Shown: piece after piece, positions 17,623 to 26,409 of the stretch
Numbering within the stretch: the first letter of the stretch is position 1
How the letters are laid out: each line of letters opens with the position of its first letter
Assembly: GCA_947507875.1 (NCBI GenBank)
Contig: CANNQP010000008.1
Location: 45,222 to 109,221, forward strand
DNA from: Verrucomicrobiaceae bacterium
GTDB lineage: Bacteria > Verrucomicrobiota > Verrucomicrobiia > Verrucomicrobiales > Verrucomicrobiaceae
Direction of reading: 5' to 3'
Length of the DNA stretch: 64,000 nt
Made by a program: the position numbers and the translations under genes
Notes under the pieces: generated by a model
What the model saw: only the letters and a program-made list of their open reading frames with translations
What the model was told of the DNA's origin: nothing
The model's database searches: none

Positions 17623-20600
17623 ATGAAACGCGTCATCCTCGTTCTGGTTGGATTAGCAGCTCTGACCATCGTTGGCTTATGGCAGACGAACGTAAAGTGC
17701 GTTCAAATCAATCAACCACCTTTCCATCCTATTTCAGCCGCTAGCCTAAAAGCGCAGAGCACTGCTGCGTGGGATCGTTCACGAGAGATCCAGGATGCTT
17801 TTTCTTCCGCCAAGATTCTGCAAATGCGTGAATCGACCATCAAAGACTCCGAGGGACAGACTCGAGTGCGACGGCTGCGCTTGGTGAAGGTAGAGACCAT
17901 GAAATACCCGCTCTTGCGGGTGGAGGACGACTTTTTGAAGACCCCAAGCGGAGAAAAACGAATTCGTCAAACTGCCATGGTTGCTGATCACGTGCTGGTA
18001 AAACTCAAAGATCCTAAGCTGCAAGAAACTGCATTTTTGGCAAAGCTAGGCAATGGAGCTGCTAGTGTGCGGCGGCGGATGCCTGCTTCAGGGCTATGGT
18101 TGATAGCTTATGCCAATCCTGAGATAGAAACCGTGCCTCAAGCCATCAGCAAACTGAAGCAAATGGCTGATGTCGTCGAAATCGCTGAAGCTGATCATGT
18201 TTTGAGCGCTCAGGTGATCCCTTCCGACCCTTCTTTTCCACAACTTTGGGGCATGAACAATACTGGCCAGTCCTCCGGCAGTGCAGATGCTGACATCGAC
18301 AGCCCTGAGGCTTGGGATCGACATACCGGAAGCCGAAACATCCTAGTGGCAGTGATCGATACAGGCATTCAAGCGAATCATCCTGATTTAGCAGCGAACA
18401 TATGGACTAATCCCGGAGAAATCGCAGGCAATGGCATGGATGATGACAACAACGGGTATGTCGATGATGTGAGAGGCTGGGATTATGTGAACTGGGACAA
18501 CGATCCTACCGATGATCAAGGTCACGGAACACACTGCGCGGGCACGATTGGTGCCGTCGGAAACAATGCGTTGGGTGTGAGTGGGGTCTGTTGGCAAGTT
18601 TCCTTGTTGGGATTGAAATTTCTCAACAGCAGTGGCAGCGGCTATGAATCCGATGCAGCTGAGGCTATCCTTTATGCCACGGACCTAGGTGCCAAAGTCA
18701 CCTCGAATTCTTACAGTGGCAGCGGTTGGTCCCAGGTCTTGAAAGATGCACTAGATCAAGCGGGACAAGCTGGAGTAATTCATGTGGCAGCAGCGGGAAA
18801 CAGTGGCGGAAACATTGATCTACTCGCGGAATATCCTGCAGCCTACAACAGTCCCAGCCTGATCAGTGTAGCGGCCACGACTCGCACCGATGCTTTAGCC
18901 AGCTATTCCAATTATGGTCAGCAAAGTGTGGACCTAGCGGCGCCTGGCAGCGACATCCTGAGCACCCTTCCCAATGGAGGCTATGGGTTCAATAGCGGCA
19001 CTTCCATGGCTGCTCCTCACGTGGCTGGAGCCTGTGCTTTGCTCATGAGCTATCGTCCAGGAATCACCGCCGCTCAGGCTCGTCATCTGATTTTGAGCAC
19101 GGCGGAAAGCAAACCCAACCTCCAAGGCCTGTGTAGCACCGGAGGCCACCTGAATGTTTACAACGCCATGCTAGCAGCAGACGATTTATTTCTGACACCT
19201 CCTGGAAATCTGTCCGCCACAGGACCTATGGGTGGCCCCTTTTTGCCAAATACTCAAACCCTGACACTGACCAATCATAGTACGGAGGAACGATCTTGGT
19301 CAGCCACTAGCGATGGTTCATGGCTTACCCTCACGCCATCCAGTGGCACAGTCGCGGCAGGAGCCTCTCAATCAATAAGCGTGCAAATCAACGCCGCTGC
19401 GAAAACACTACTCGCCAGCTCACATGTCGCCAATCTTCAGGTGATGAGCCTATCCACCGGTCGCTTGCAATCGCGGACATGCATCCTGGAAGTCAACGCC
19501 ACTCCTGTGCTCAAGGAAACCCTGGAGACAGATCCTGGCTGGCCACGTAACGATGAATGGGCTTATGGGCAACCTCTAGGGCAAGGTGCACAGCCGTTTG
19601 GTTATCCGGACCCAGTTTCTGGTGCCACGGGAAATCGGGTTTTCGGCATCCAGCTGAATGGCAATTACGCGACCACTCCCACTTCCGCTCAGCATCTCAC
19701 TGCGGGACCCGTTAGCCTAGTTGGCCATCATGCCACGAAGCTTCGTTATCGACGCTGGCTCAATGTGGATAGTCAACCTTGGGTCATTGCGGCCGTAGAA
19801 GTCTCGACGAACGGCAGCACATGGACTTCGATTTGGCAAAATCAGTTATCTGGGGTCAGTGACTCCTCCTGGCAAAGCATGGAGCATGATCTCGCTTCGA
19901 TTGCAGATGGTCAGGCCAATCTTTGGATTCGCTGGGTTCACCAAGTGACCAGCGCAGACGCCTATGCTTATTCAGGTTGGAATCTGGATGATGTGCAGAT
20001 CCAGACCGTTCCTGACAGGCAAGTTTTGCTGATAACACCCGCTGAAATGGCAGAAGGAGGCAGCAGCAGCTCAGCGACTTTGAGAATCGCACCTGCGGCT
20101 ACGGCAGCTCTGACCTTTCAACTCACAAGCAACCGAACTGGACAAGAACTTTCCTTCCCTGACACCGTGATCATCGCTCCCGGTGAAACCGAAGTAAGCT
20201 TCAGCATCACCCCTTTGGATGATCAGCTCACGGATGGCAGTCAAAGCGTCACAATCCAGGCAACAGCAAGTGGATGGCCATCCGCGAGTGCCATGACTCA
20301 GATTCATGACAATGAATCGGGAATCATGGCATTGGCTCTTCCTTTGACCATCCAAGAAGGCGCAACCACGGCGAACGCACTCTCCCGATTGAGCATCAGT
20401 CATATCGCCCCCTCCGATCTTCAAGTCACGCTTCAGTCGAGTCGACCTGATCGGCTTCTGGTGCCAAGCCAAGTGATCGTGCCTGCGGGCCAACAAGAGG
20501 TCTTTTTTCCTCTGCAAGCCGTGGAGGATGATTGGATCGATTCTAACCAACCGGTGCAAATCACAGCGACGGTTCTGCATTGGCCCACAGCTCAGGCCAT

Positions 20601-22962
20601 CATTGACGTGTGGGACAACGAAAGCCGTGAGATCGCTGTGATGTTGCCGACTTCGTTGCTCGAAAGCAACGGAACACTTTCATGTGTAGGAAAGATCCAA
20701 CTCGCGGGTCGGACGACTCAAGCTGCCACGTTTCAGCTAAGCCTTACTCCAACCGGAATTTTCAATTTACCTGCGACGCTTGTCGTGCCTGAAGGAAGCT
20801 CAGAAGTCTATTTCGACGTAGAGCTTCTCGATGATGAACAAGTCAATGGGACGCGATGGGTGACCGTTAGCGCAACGGGCCTGGGATTTCTGCCAGGAAC
20901 GACAAGCGTGAATGTTTATGACAACGAACGCCCCGCCTTACCCAACCATCCGAGCCCCTTGAATGGGCTGGATCCTACCGCACCCGATGCGGACTTAGCG
21001 TGGTCATACGATCCCACAACAGGTGCACCTCCTCAGCTTTATGACCTATGGTTAGGTTTTACTGAGAATAGCCTTCAACGCATTGCCACAGTGACAGAGC
21101 CTTCTTTGGCCTTGTCTCGATTGCAGCCTGCTACCACTTATCATTGGCGTGTTGTCTCACGGCTAGGTGCCTATGAGCAAGCAGGCCCGCTTTGGACCTT
21201 CACCACAGCCGCTGTGGGTCCGCTTCATCACTTTCAGTGGGATCCACTACCTGCGGTGGTCGCAAGGGCTAGCCCGATAGCAGCTAGAATCAGCGCTTGT
21301 GATTCATGGGGAAACACGATTCCTAGTTTCCAAGGCAATGTTAGCCTGAATGCTGTCTTTCAACCTGCCGCAGCCACCAGCGGCACGGGTTCGCTTGGAT
21401 GGTTTTTTCCGCTGGCCAGCTACTATCACGATGCTAGGAGCCAATTGATCTACACACCATCCGAAGTTGGAGGCGCGGGCACACTGACATCTTTAGCCAT
21501 GGAGGTCACCCGACTTCCAGGCCAGATTTTGAAAGATTTCACCATTCGCCTGAAACACACGCCTCGGGACTCATATCCAACGGGGCAGAGAACTTGGGAA
21601 GCGGAGGGATGGACCACCGTCTTCGTGGAGACCATGAACCTATCCAGCCTGGGCTGGAATACCTTTCAGTTCAGCACCCCGTTTGTTTATGACGGTCAGC
21701 AAAACTTGATGGTCGATTTCTCATTCAACAACAACAGCTACAGTAGCGATGGTGAGGTAAGATGCACGATCACCCCCACGGCTCGTGGATTATTCCAACG
21801 GGTGGATAGCACTCACGGTGCCCCAACGAACTGGACAGGCACCTCACCCGCAGGAGCAGCGGTCAATGTTCTGCCCGACATCCGCCTAACACGTGCCGAA
21901 GAACTCAAGCCCGTGAATCCGACGATGGCTGGACCATTCGTGAATGGTGTGTGGATTGGAGAGGTGATGTTGCCGCAATCGCTGCCCTCCCTCGTGTTGC
22001 GATCAAGCTTAGCCAGCCAAAACGAAATCCAAGGTGACTCAAATTCGGTCACCGTGGTGTCGGTCAATGATGTCACGCTGCAAGCAGAACCGCTCTTTAC
22101 AGGAGGCTTGAGCAATATGGTTTGTTGGAATGATCTTGGCCCCGGATACAGCTATGAAATTCAACAGAGCAAAACAGCTGACTTTGCCTCCGCGCTAACG
22201 GTCGGTCCCTTGAGCGGGTCACAGCATGAGTTCACGCAGCTTGATGATGGACAGACTTACCATTACCGAGTCCGTGCCTCAGCGGAAGGTCTGACCGGCA
22301 CGTGGCAGACGCCTCAACGATCCATCCAAGATGCGACAGCCCCTATCATTCAGCTGAATCCTGCCACCGGCGGCGTGACATTAGCTAGCTCAATGAATCT
22401 TGCGGGCACAGCCATGGACAGCAGTGGGATCGCTAGCCTGACCATCAATGGCACTCAGGTCAGTACAACCGATGGATTTCAAAACTGGGCACACTTGCTA
22501 TCATCTCTACAAGAGGGCACCCATACCTTCACTGTCACTGCAACTGACCAAGCCAGCCCTCCTAACGTAAGATCCATAGGGTGGAGCATCCTCCGCCTTG
22601 CTGATCCAGCGGCTGATCCTGATGGCAATGGCGTTAGCTCTCTCATGGAGTATGCCTTTCATACCCAAGGTCTATCAGCTAAGAAGGACATGCCGATCGG
22701 TGCCTGGGTAACCGATCCCATCTCGGGTCAAAAGCGGCTCGAATGGCGCTTTCGCCGTCTTTTGGCTAATCCATCGGGCCTTCAATACGTCATCGAACTT
22801 TCCAGCGATTTGTTGACTTGGCAGGCTGCGGATTCAGCAATTCAAATCATCAACATCACACCGAGCGGAGATGGTATGACTGAAGTCGTGACCTTACAGA
22901 TGGCTCCAACACCAACGGACTTCCGAGCGCAATTTGTGCGCATGAGATTGATTGTGCCCTGA
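17623..22962 (+). CDS. Secreted subtilisin-family (S8) protease with Calx-beta and Fn3-like repeats
   Basis: A 1779-residue protein from the ATG at 17623 (a TTG 51 bp upstream is in frame). A signal anchor (MKRVILVLVGLAALTIVGLW) and a pro-region precede the catalytic domain, whose triad is D246 (VIDTGIQ), H301 (GHGTHCAGT) and S461 (SGTSMAAPHVAG). After about residue 530 come a BACON-like/Ig-like segment, a jelly-roll-like region (about 630-790), three Calx-beta-like repeats (about 800-1110) each ending with a DNE-type acidic tail, a fibronectin-like segment with THYHWRV-type phrase, and further beta domains. No PEP or sortase signal is seen at the C-terminus. Role: extracellular proteolysis of polymeric substrates, inferred. 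Confidence 0.92.
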   Translation: MKRVILVLVGLAALTIVGLWQTNVKCVQINQPPFHPISAASLKAQSTAAWDRSREIQDAFSSAKILQMRESTIKDSEGQTRVRRLRLVKVETMKYPLLRVEDDFLKTPSGEKRIRQTAMVADHVLVKLKDPKLQETAFLAKLGNGAASVRRRMPASGLWLIAYANPEIETVPQAISKLKQMADVVEIAEADHVLSAQVIPSDPSFPQLWGMNNTGQSSGSADADIDSPEAWDRHTGSRNILVAVIDTGIQANHPDLAANIWTNPGEIAGNGMDDDNNGYVDDVRGWDYVNWDNDPTDDQGHGTHCAGTIGAVGNNALGVSGVCWQVSLLGLKFLNSSGSGYESDAAEAILYATDLGAKVTSNSYSGSGWSQVLKDALDQAGQAGVIHVAAAGNSGGNIDLLAEYPAAYNSPSLISVAATTRTDALASYSNYGQQSVDLAAPGSDILSTLPNGGYGFNSGTSMAAPHVAGACALLMSYRPGITAAQARHLILSTAESKPNLQGLCSTGGHLNVYNAMLAADDLFLTPPGNLSATGPMGGPFLPNTQTLTLTNHSTEERSWSATSDGSWLTLTPSSGTVAAGASQSISVQINAAAKTLLASSHVANLQVMSLSTGRLQSRTCILEVNATPVLKETLETDPGWPRNDEWAYGQPLGQGAQPFGYPDPVSGATGNRVFGIQLNGNYATTPTSAQHLTAGPVSLVGHHATKLRYRRWLNVDSQPWVIAAVEVSTNGSTWTSIWQNQLSGVSDSSWQSMEHDLASIADGQANLWIRWVHQVTSADAYAYSGWNLDDVQIQTVPDRQVLLITPAEMAEGGSSSSATLRIAPAATAALTFQLTSNRTGQELSFPDTVIIAPGETEVSFSITPLDDQLTDGSQSVTIQATASGWPSASAMTQIHDNESGIMALALPLTIQEGATTANALSRLSISHIAPSDLQVTLQSSRPDRLLVPSQVIVPAGQQEVFFPLQAVEDDWIDSNQPVQITATVLHWPTAQAIIDVWDNESREIAVMLPTSLLESNGTLSCVGKIQLAGRTTQAATFQLSLTPTGIFNLPATLVVPEGSSEVYFDVELLDDEQVNGTRWVTVSATGLGFLPGTTSVNVYDNERPALPNHPSPLNGLDPTAPDADLAWSYDPTTGAPPQLYDLWLGFTENSLQRIATVTEPSLALSRLQPATTYHWRVVSRLGAYEQAGPLWTFTTAAVGPLHHFQWDPLPAVVARASPIAARISACDSWGNTIPSFQGNVSLNAVFQPAAATSGTGSLGWFFPLASYYHDARSQLIYTPSEVGGAGTLTSLAMEVTRLPGQILKDFTIRLKHTPRDSYPTGQRTWEAEGWTTVFVETMNLSSLGWNTFQFSTPFVYDGQQNLMVDFSFNNNSYSSDGEVRCTITPTARGLFQRVDSTHGAPTNWTGTSPAGAAVNVLPDIRLTRAEELKPVNPTMAGPFVNGVWIGEVMLPQSLPSLVLRSSLASQNEIQGDSNSVTVVSVNDVTLQAEPLFTGGLSNMVCWNDLGPGYSYEIQQSKTADFASALTVGPLSGSQHEFTQLDDGQTYHYRVRASAEGLTGTWQTPQRSIQDATAPIIQLNPATGGVTLASSMNLAGTAMDSSGIASLTINGTQVSTTDGFQNWAHLLSSLQEGTHTFTVTATDQASPPNVRSIGWSILRLADPAADPDGNGVSSLMEYAFHTQGLSAKKDMPIGAWVTDPISGQKRLEWRFRRLLANPSGLQYVIELSSDLLTWQAADSAIQIINITPSGDGMTEVVTLQMAPTPTDFRAQFVRMRLIVP

Positions 22963-23000
22963 ATCACGATCTTCAAGATGGGGTTTAGCACTTGCTACCC

Positions 23001-23699
23001 ATGCCTCAAAACGCTAAACGCTTGCATGCAACTGGCACGCAGCCTGCGAAATACTTCCTGCTTCTTATTGGCATGGCACTAGCTAACTTCTTTTTTCTGA
23101 ATCGACTTCGTGTCCTCCTTGGCAACCTGGCCCCTATCTGGCTGCTCATGACTTCTTCTGTGGGTGCGTTTGATACCGTCATCTTAGACGCAGGTCATGG
23201 AGATCAGGACCGTGGTGCTTCCATAGGCTACATTTATGAAAAGCATCTGGCCTTAGACACCACGAGACGAGTCGAAGCCTTGCTAAAAAAAGCAGGACTC
23301 AAGGTGGTCATGACACGCTCCACGGATGTCTTTATCCCACTCAAAGACCGGTCCACCGCTGGCAATCGATATGGCAATGCCATCTTTGTCAGCATACACT
23401 ACAATTATAGCCGCAGTGGAGGAGCAGGCATCGAAAGCTTCTATTACCATCCCAACAGCTATCAACTCGCGGCTTACATTCAGGCTTACCTTTACAAGCG
23501 CACACGCTTGATCAACCGGAAGGTCAAACACGCCAGCTTTTATGTTCTGCGAAACACCACGAGAAATCCAGCAGTTCTCGTGGAGTGTGGATTCATCAGC
23601 AATGCAGATGAGCGAGCTCGAATGAGGACGGGTGCGTTTCGCAACCTCGTCGCCGAAGGCATTGCCCAAGGTATCGTAGCCTACCGGCAAATGAATTGA
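23001..23699 (+). CDS. N-acetylmuramoyl-L-alanine amidase (Amidase_3)
   Basis: A zinc amidase that cleaves the bond between MurNAc and the stem peptide of peptidoglycan. About 232 residues from the ATG at 23001. A hydrophobic N-terminal segment (FLLLIGMALANFFF to GNLAPIWLLMTSSVGA) acts as signal or anchor. Amidase_3 motifs follow: VILDAGHGDQDRGA with ligand His, YEKHLALDTTRRV with ligand Glu, FVSIHYNYS with ligand His, and ALVECGFISN-like PAVLVECGFISNADE with the catalytic Glu. The next gene starts 7 bp downstream, so it leads a three-gene run with nnrDE and a thioesterase. Role in daughter-cell separation or turnover is inferred. Confidence 0.92.
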   Translation: MPQNAKRLHATGTQPAKYFLLLIGMALANFFFLNRLRVLLGNLAPIWLLMTSSVGAFDTVILDAGHGDQDRGASIGYIYEKHLALDTTRRVEALLKKAGLKVVMTRSTDVFIPLKDRSTAGNRYGNAIFVSIHYNYSRSGGAGIESFYYHPNSYQLAAYIQAYLYKRTRLINRKVKHASFYVLRNTTRNPAVLVECGFISNADERARMRTGAFRNLVAEGIAQGIVAYRQMN

Positions 23700-23706
23700 C
23701 ATCATC

Positions 23707-25182
23707 ATGCTGGTTACATGCCATCAGATGCAGCAAATTGAACACGAAGCCTTCGATCACGGGGTCAGTGCAGCTAGGCTGATGGAAGAAGCAGGTTGTG
23801 GGATCGCTCGTGAGGTTCAGCGTTTTTTCCCACATCCAGGAACCGCAGTCGCTTACCTTGGCACAGGGAATAATGCGGGAGACGCGCTCGTCGCTGCGCG
23901 TGAGCTAGAACAAGCAGGGTGGACAGTTGCCTTGAGGCTAAGCCATTCGCCCGACAAATTCAAACCACTGCCTCTTCAACATTGGCAGCGCATGACCCAT
24001 GCACGTGTGCTGCATCCACCGATCCACACTCAAGAGCTTCCTCAGCGCCCGATCATTCTGTTGGATGGCTTGGTCGGCATAGGCGTGAAGGGCCCTTTGC
24101 GGCCAGAACTGCGGAAATTGGCCGTTGAGATGAATCAGTTACGTCGAGAGTCAAGCGGCTGGACGGTGGCAATCGATTTGCCATCTGGGCTTGATGGAGA
24201 CACGGGCGAGCCGAGCGGTGATACCGTTGTTGCAGACCTTACCGTGACGGTTGGATTTCCTAAAGTTGGTTTGGTTGCTGACACTGCGACTGCTTTTGTG
24301 GGACGATTGGCTTGGATTGCCCTTCGGGGTCTTGAGGGCGACTGTCCCCTAGGCCGCACTTTGCTGACACCGCAAACTCTGCGTCGTTCTCTGCCTCGGC
24401 GGAGTTTTGATTTTCACAAAGGACAGGCAGGCCGCGTGGGCATCCTCGCTGGCTCATCTGGATTCCTTGGCGCTGCAGAACTGGTCTGTTCGGGGGCACT
24501 GCGGGCGGGAGCCGGATTGGTCACACTGTTCGCCAAAGACGCTGCCTACTCGTTGCTTGCCTCCCGAATCCGACCGGAGGTGATGGTCAAACCCATCCGC
24601 GACTACCGAGAAGTGCTCGACCACTCTTTCGATGCCCTCGGCATAGGACCTGGATTGGGGTTTGATGCCGAAGACGAAGTGCTGGATGTGATTCGATACG
24701 CGGAAGCTCCCACGGTGGTGGATGCGGACGCCCTCACCCTGATGGCAAGGGCCGGGAGTGCCGTTTTGCTCAGCTCCACCGCACCTCGTCTTCTGACACC
24801 GCACCCCGGCGAGATGAAAAGGCTGGTGTTGGGTTCTGAAAATCACCCACGCGTGATGCAGGCAGAAAAATGGGCCATGGCGCATCCAGGACATACTTTG
24901 CTGCTGAAAGGAGCACGCACCGTCATCGCAACAGGAGGCAAGGACACCTTTTTCAACACAACAGGACACCCCGGCATGGCCACCGGTGGCATGGGGGATG
25001 TTCTGACTGGCGTCTGTGCAGCTCTGGTGGGGCAAAAGATGGCGCTCCATGAGGCAGCGGGTCTGGCGGCTTGGGCTTGTGGAAGAGCTGCCGAACTGGC
25101 GGCCACTTCATCCTCCCAGCTGTCGGTCCTACCCAGTGATGTCGCAATGAATCTCGGGCAGGCCTTTCATGAGCTTGAATGA
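23707..25182 (+). CDS. nnrDE: Bifunctional NAD(P)H-hydrate epimerase/dehydratase
   Basis: A 491-residue metabolite-repair enzyme. The N-terminal YjeF_N domain (about 1-215) interconverts R- and S-NAD(P)HX; its GTGNNAGDALVAAREL loop and IDLPSGLDGDTG are visible. The C-terminal ribokinase-like domain (about 225-490) dehydrates S-NAD(P)HX with ADP; LLTPHPGEMKRL, LLLKGARTVI and the anion-hole phrase GHPGMATGGMGDVLTG are diagnostic. The two-domain fusion is the common bacterial form. It sits 7 bp behind the amidase gene and overlaps the next gene region by an ATGA junction at 25179. Co-transcription is likely; the partners are not functionally related. Confidence 0.95.
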   Translation: MLVTCHQMQQIEHEAFDHGVSAARLMEEAGCGIAREVQRFFPHPGTAVAYLGTGNNAGDALVAARELEQAGWTVALRLSHSPDKFKPLPLQHWQRMTHARVLHPPIHTQELPQRPIILLDGLVGIGVKGPLRPELRKLAVEMNQLRRESSGWTVAIDLPSGLDGDTGEPSGDTVVADLTVTVGFPKVGLVADTATAFVGRLAWIALRGLEGDCPLGRTLLTPQTLRRSLPRRSFDFHKGQAGRVGILAGSSGFLGAAELVCSGALRAGAGLVTLFAKDAAYSLLASRIRPEVMVKPIRDYREVLDHSFDALGIGPGLGFDAEDEVLDVIRYAEAPTVVDADALTLMARAGSAVLLSSTAPRLLTPHPGEMKRLVLGSENHPRVMQAEKWAMAHPGHTLLLKGARTVIATGGKDTFFNTTGHPGMATGGMGDVLTGVCAALVGQKMALHEAAGLAAWACGRAAELAATSSSQLSVLPSDVAMNLGQAFHELE

Positions 25183-25208
25183 AGCTATGCTCTGCGCCAA
25201 ACACAGAT

Positions 25209-25670
25209 ATGCCTTTTCGCCATACGCTGACTGAACGAGTCCAATTTGCCGACACTGACATGGCTGGGATCGTCCATTTTTCCAATTTCTTCCGCTACAT
25301 GGAGCGCGTGGAGCACGACTTCTTTCGCTCTCTCGGCATGTCGATCTGGGATGGGCACAATGAGGTCGAAGATACCGATCGTGTCGGTTGGCCTCGGGTC
25401 CATGCCTCTTGTGACTACAAATCGCCGCTGCGGTTTGAGGAGTGTTTCACCATGGAACTACTCGTGGAGGAAGTGAGAACCAAAACACTGCGCCACCTCA
25501 TTCGCTTTTGGAAACAAGACGGAACGCTTTGTGCCGAAGGACGCATCATCGCTGCCTGTGTGCAGCGGGAGCAAACCACAGGCCAAATGAAAGCGGTGAA
25601 GATTCCCTCAAGGATTTTAGAGAAAATTGAATCCGCGCCAACTGACTTACTGCGGGAAAGTCATCCATGA
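25209..25670 (+). CDS. Acyl-CoA thioesterase, YbgC/4HBT hot-dog family
   Basis: A 153-residue hot-dog thioesterase from the ATG at 25209; an ATG at 25179 that overlaps the nnrDE stop by 4 bp would add ten residues. The family core is clear: VQFADTDMAGIVHFSNFFRYME, containing the catalytic Asp (the D of DTDMAG) near residue 18 and the active-site His, then the beta-sheet LIRFWKQDGTLCAEGRIIAACV. YbgC members hydrolyse short acyl-CoA or hydroxybenzoyl-CoA and are often part of envelope gene clusters; here tol-pal is not present. Substrate unknown. Its terminator is shared with the convergent efp gene. Confidence 0.9.
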   Translation: MPFRHTLTERVQFADTDMAGIVHFSNFFRYMERVEHDFFRSLGMSIWDGHNEVEDTDRVGWPRVHASCDYKSPLRFEECFTMELLVEEVRTKTLRHLIRFWKQDGTLCAEGRIIAACVQREQTTGQMKAVKIPSRILEKIESAPTDLLRESHP

Positions 25671-25698
25671 AAAAGCCACGGAGACACTCCGTGGCTTT
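25671..25698 (-). terminator. Terminator between thioesterase and efp genes
   Basis: A 12-bp perfect stem (25672-25683 with 25687-25698) and ACA loop. On the minus strand the stem runs into five U, so it mainly ends the efp transcript; on the plus strand the T-run is only three bases. Confidence 0.85.
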
Positions 25699-25722
25699 GA
25701 TCAAACAAGCTAATTTGGAAGA

Positions 25723-26289
25723 TCAGTTGGAACGTCCAAGGTAACTGTTGTCTTCGGTCTTCACGCTGATCTTGTCACCCGGGCCAATGAACAGAGGAAC
25801 CTGAACAATGAGACCTGTTTCGAGTGTGGCAGACTTGTAAACGTTGTTTGCCGAATCGCCTTTGACGCCTTCAGGTGCCTCCGTGACGGTCATGACCACC
25901 GATGCAGGCAGCTCGATGCCAATGGCCAAACCATCGGCAAACTGGACCGTGTATTTCTGGCCTTCGATCAAGTAATCCTTCGCATCTGCGACATTGGTCT
26001 CGCTGAGGATGACGTCTTCGAACGTTTCCGGATGCATGAAATGATACCCATCGCCATCCTTGTAGCTGAACTCATGAGGCTGACGCTCCAGGTTAACAGA
26101 GTCGAGCGATTCGTTGGAAGTCATGCGCAAATTGTAAACCTTGCCAGTGCTCAAGGTGCGGATCGACATTTGCACATAGGAGGCCATGCGCGGAGGTGTC
26201 TTCAGCTCGAAGGCGGAAACGGTGCAGACTTCATTGTTATACCGCACGGCGTGGCCTTTGCGGAGGTTGATGACGGGGGTTGATGCCAT
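25723..26289 (-). CDS. efp: Elongation factor P with arginine at position 34
   Basis: A 188-residue translation factor that relieves ribosomes stalled at polyproline. Start chosen at 26289 (MASTPVINLRKGHAV); the upstream 22 residues (MWFFSLGFALAF and onward) are not family-like. The three OB/KOW-type domains are complete, with the domain III end ETGLIVQVPLFIGPGDKISVKTEDNSYLGR. The loop that carries the modified lysine in E. coli (K34) reads KTPPRMASY here, with R34. Arg at this site occurs in EF-P rhamnosylated by EarP and in EfpL/YeiP. No earP, epmA or epmB is in the window. EfpL is an alternative name. Confidence 0.93.
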   Translation of the reverse strand: MASTPVINLRKGHAVRYNNEVCTVSAFELKTPPRMASYVQMSIRTLSTGKVYNLRMTSNESLDSVNLERQPHEFSYKDGDGYHFMHPETFEDVILSETNVADAKDYLIEGQKYTVQFADGLAIGIELPASVVMTVTEAPEGVKGDSANNVYKSATLETGLIVQVPLFIGPGDKISVKTEDNSYLGRSN

Positions 26290-26409
26290 AGGACGGGGCG
26301 CTTTAGACAGCGTGCCAGGGAAAGCAAGGGCGAATCCAAGAGAGAAAAACCACACCTTCGCTGAAAGGCGGCCTTGCTTTGCTCCTACTGGGTAGGATTT
26401 TGCTAGGAT

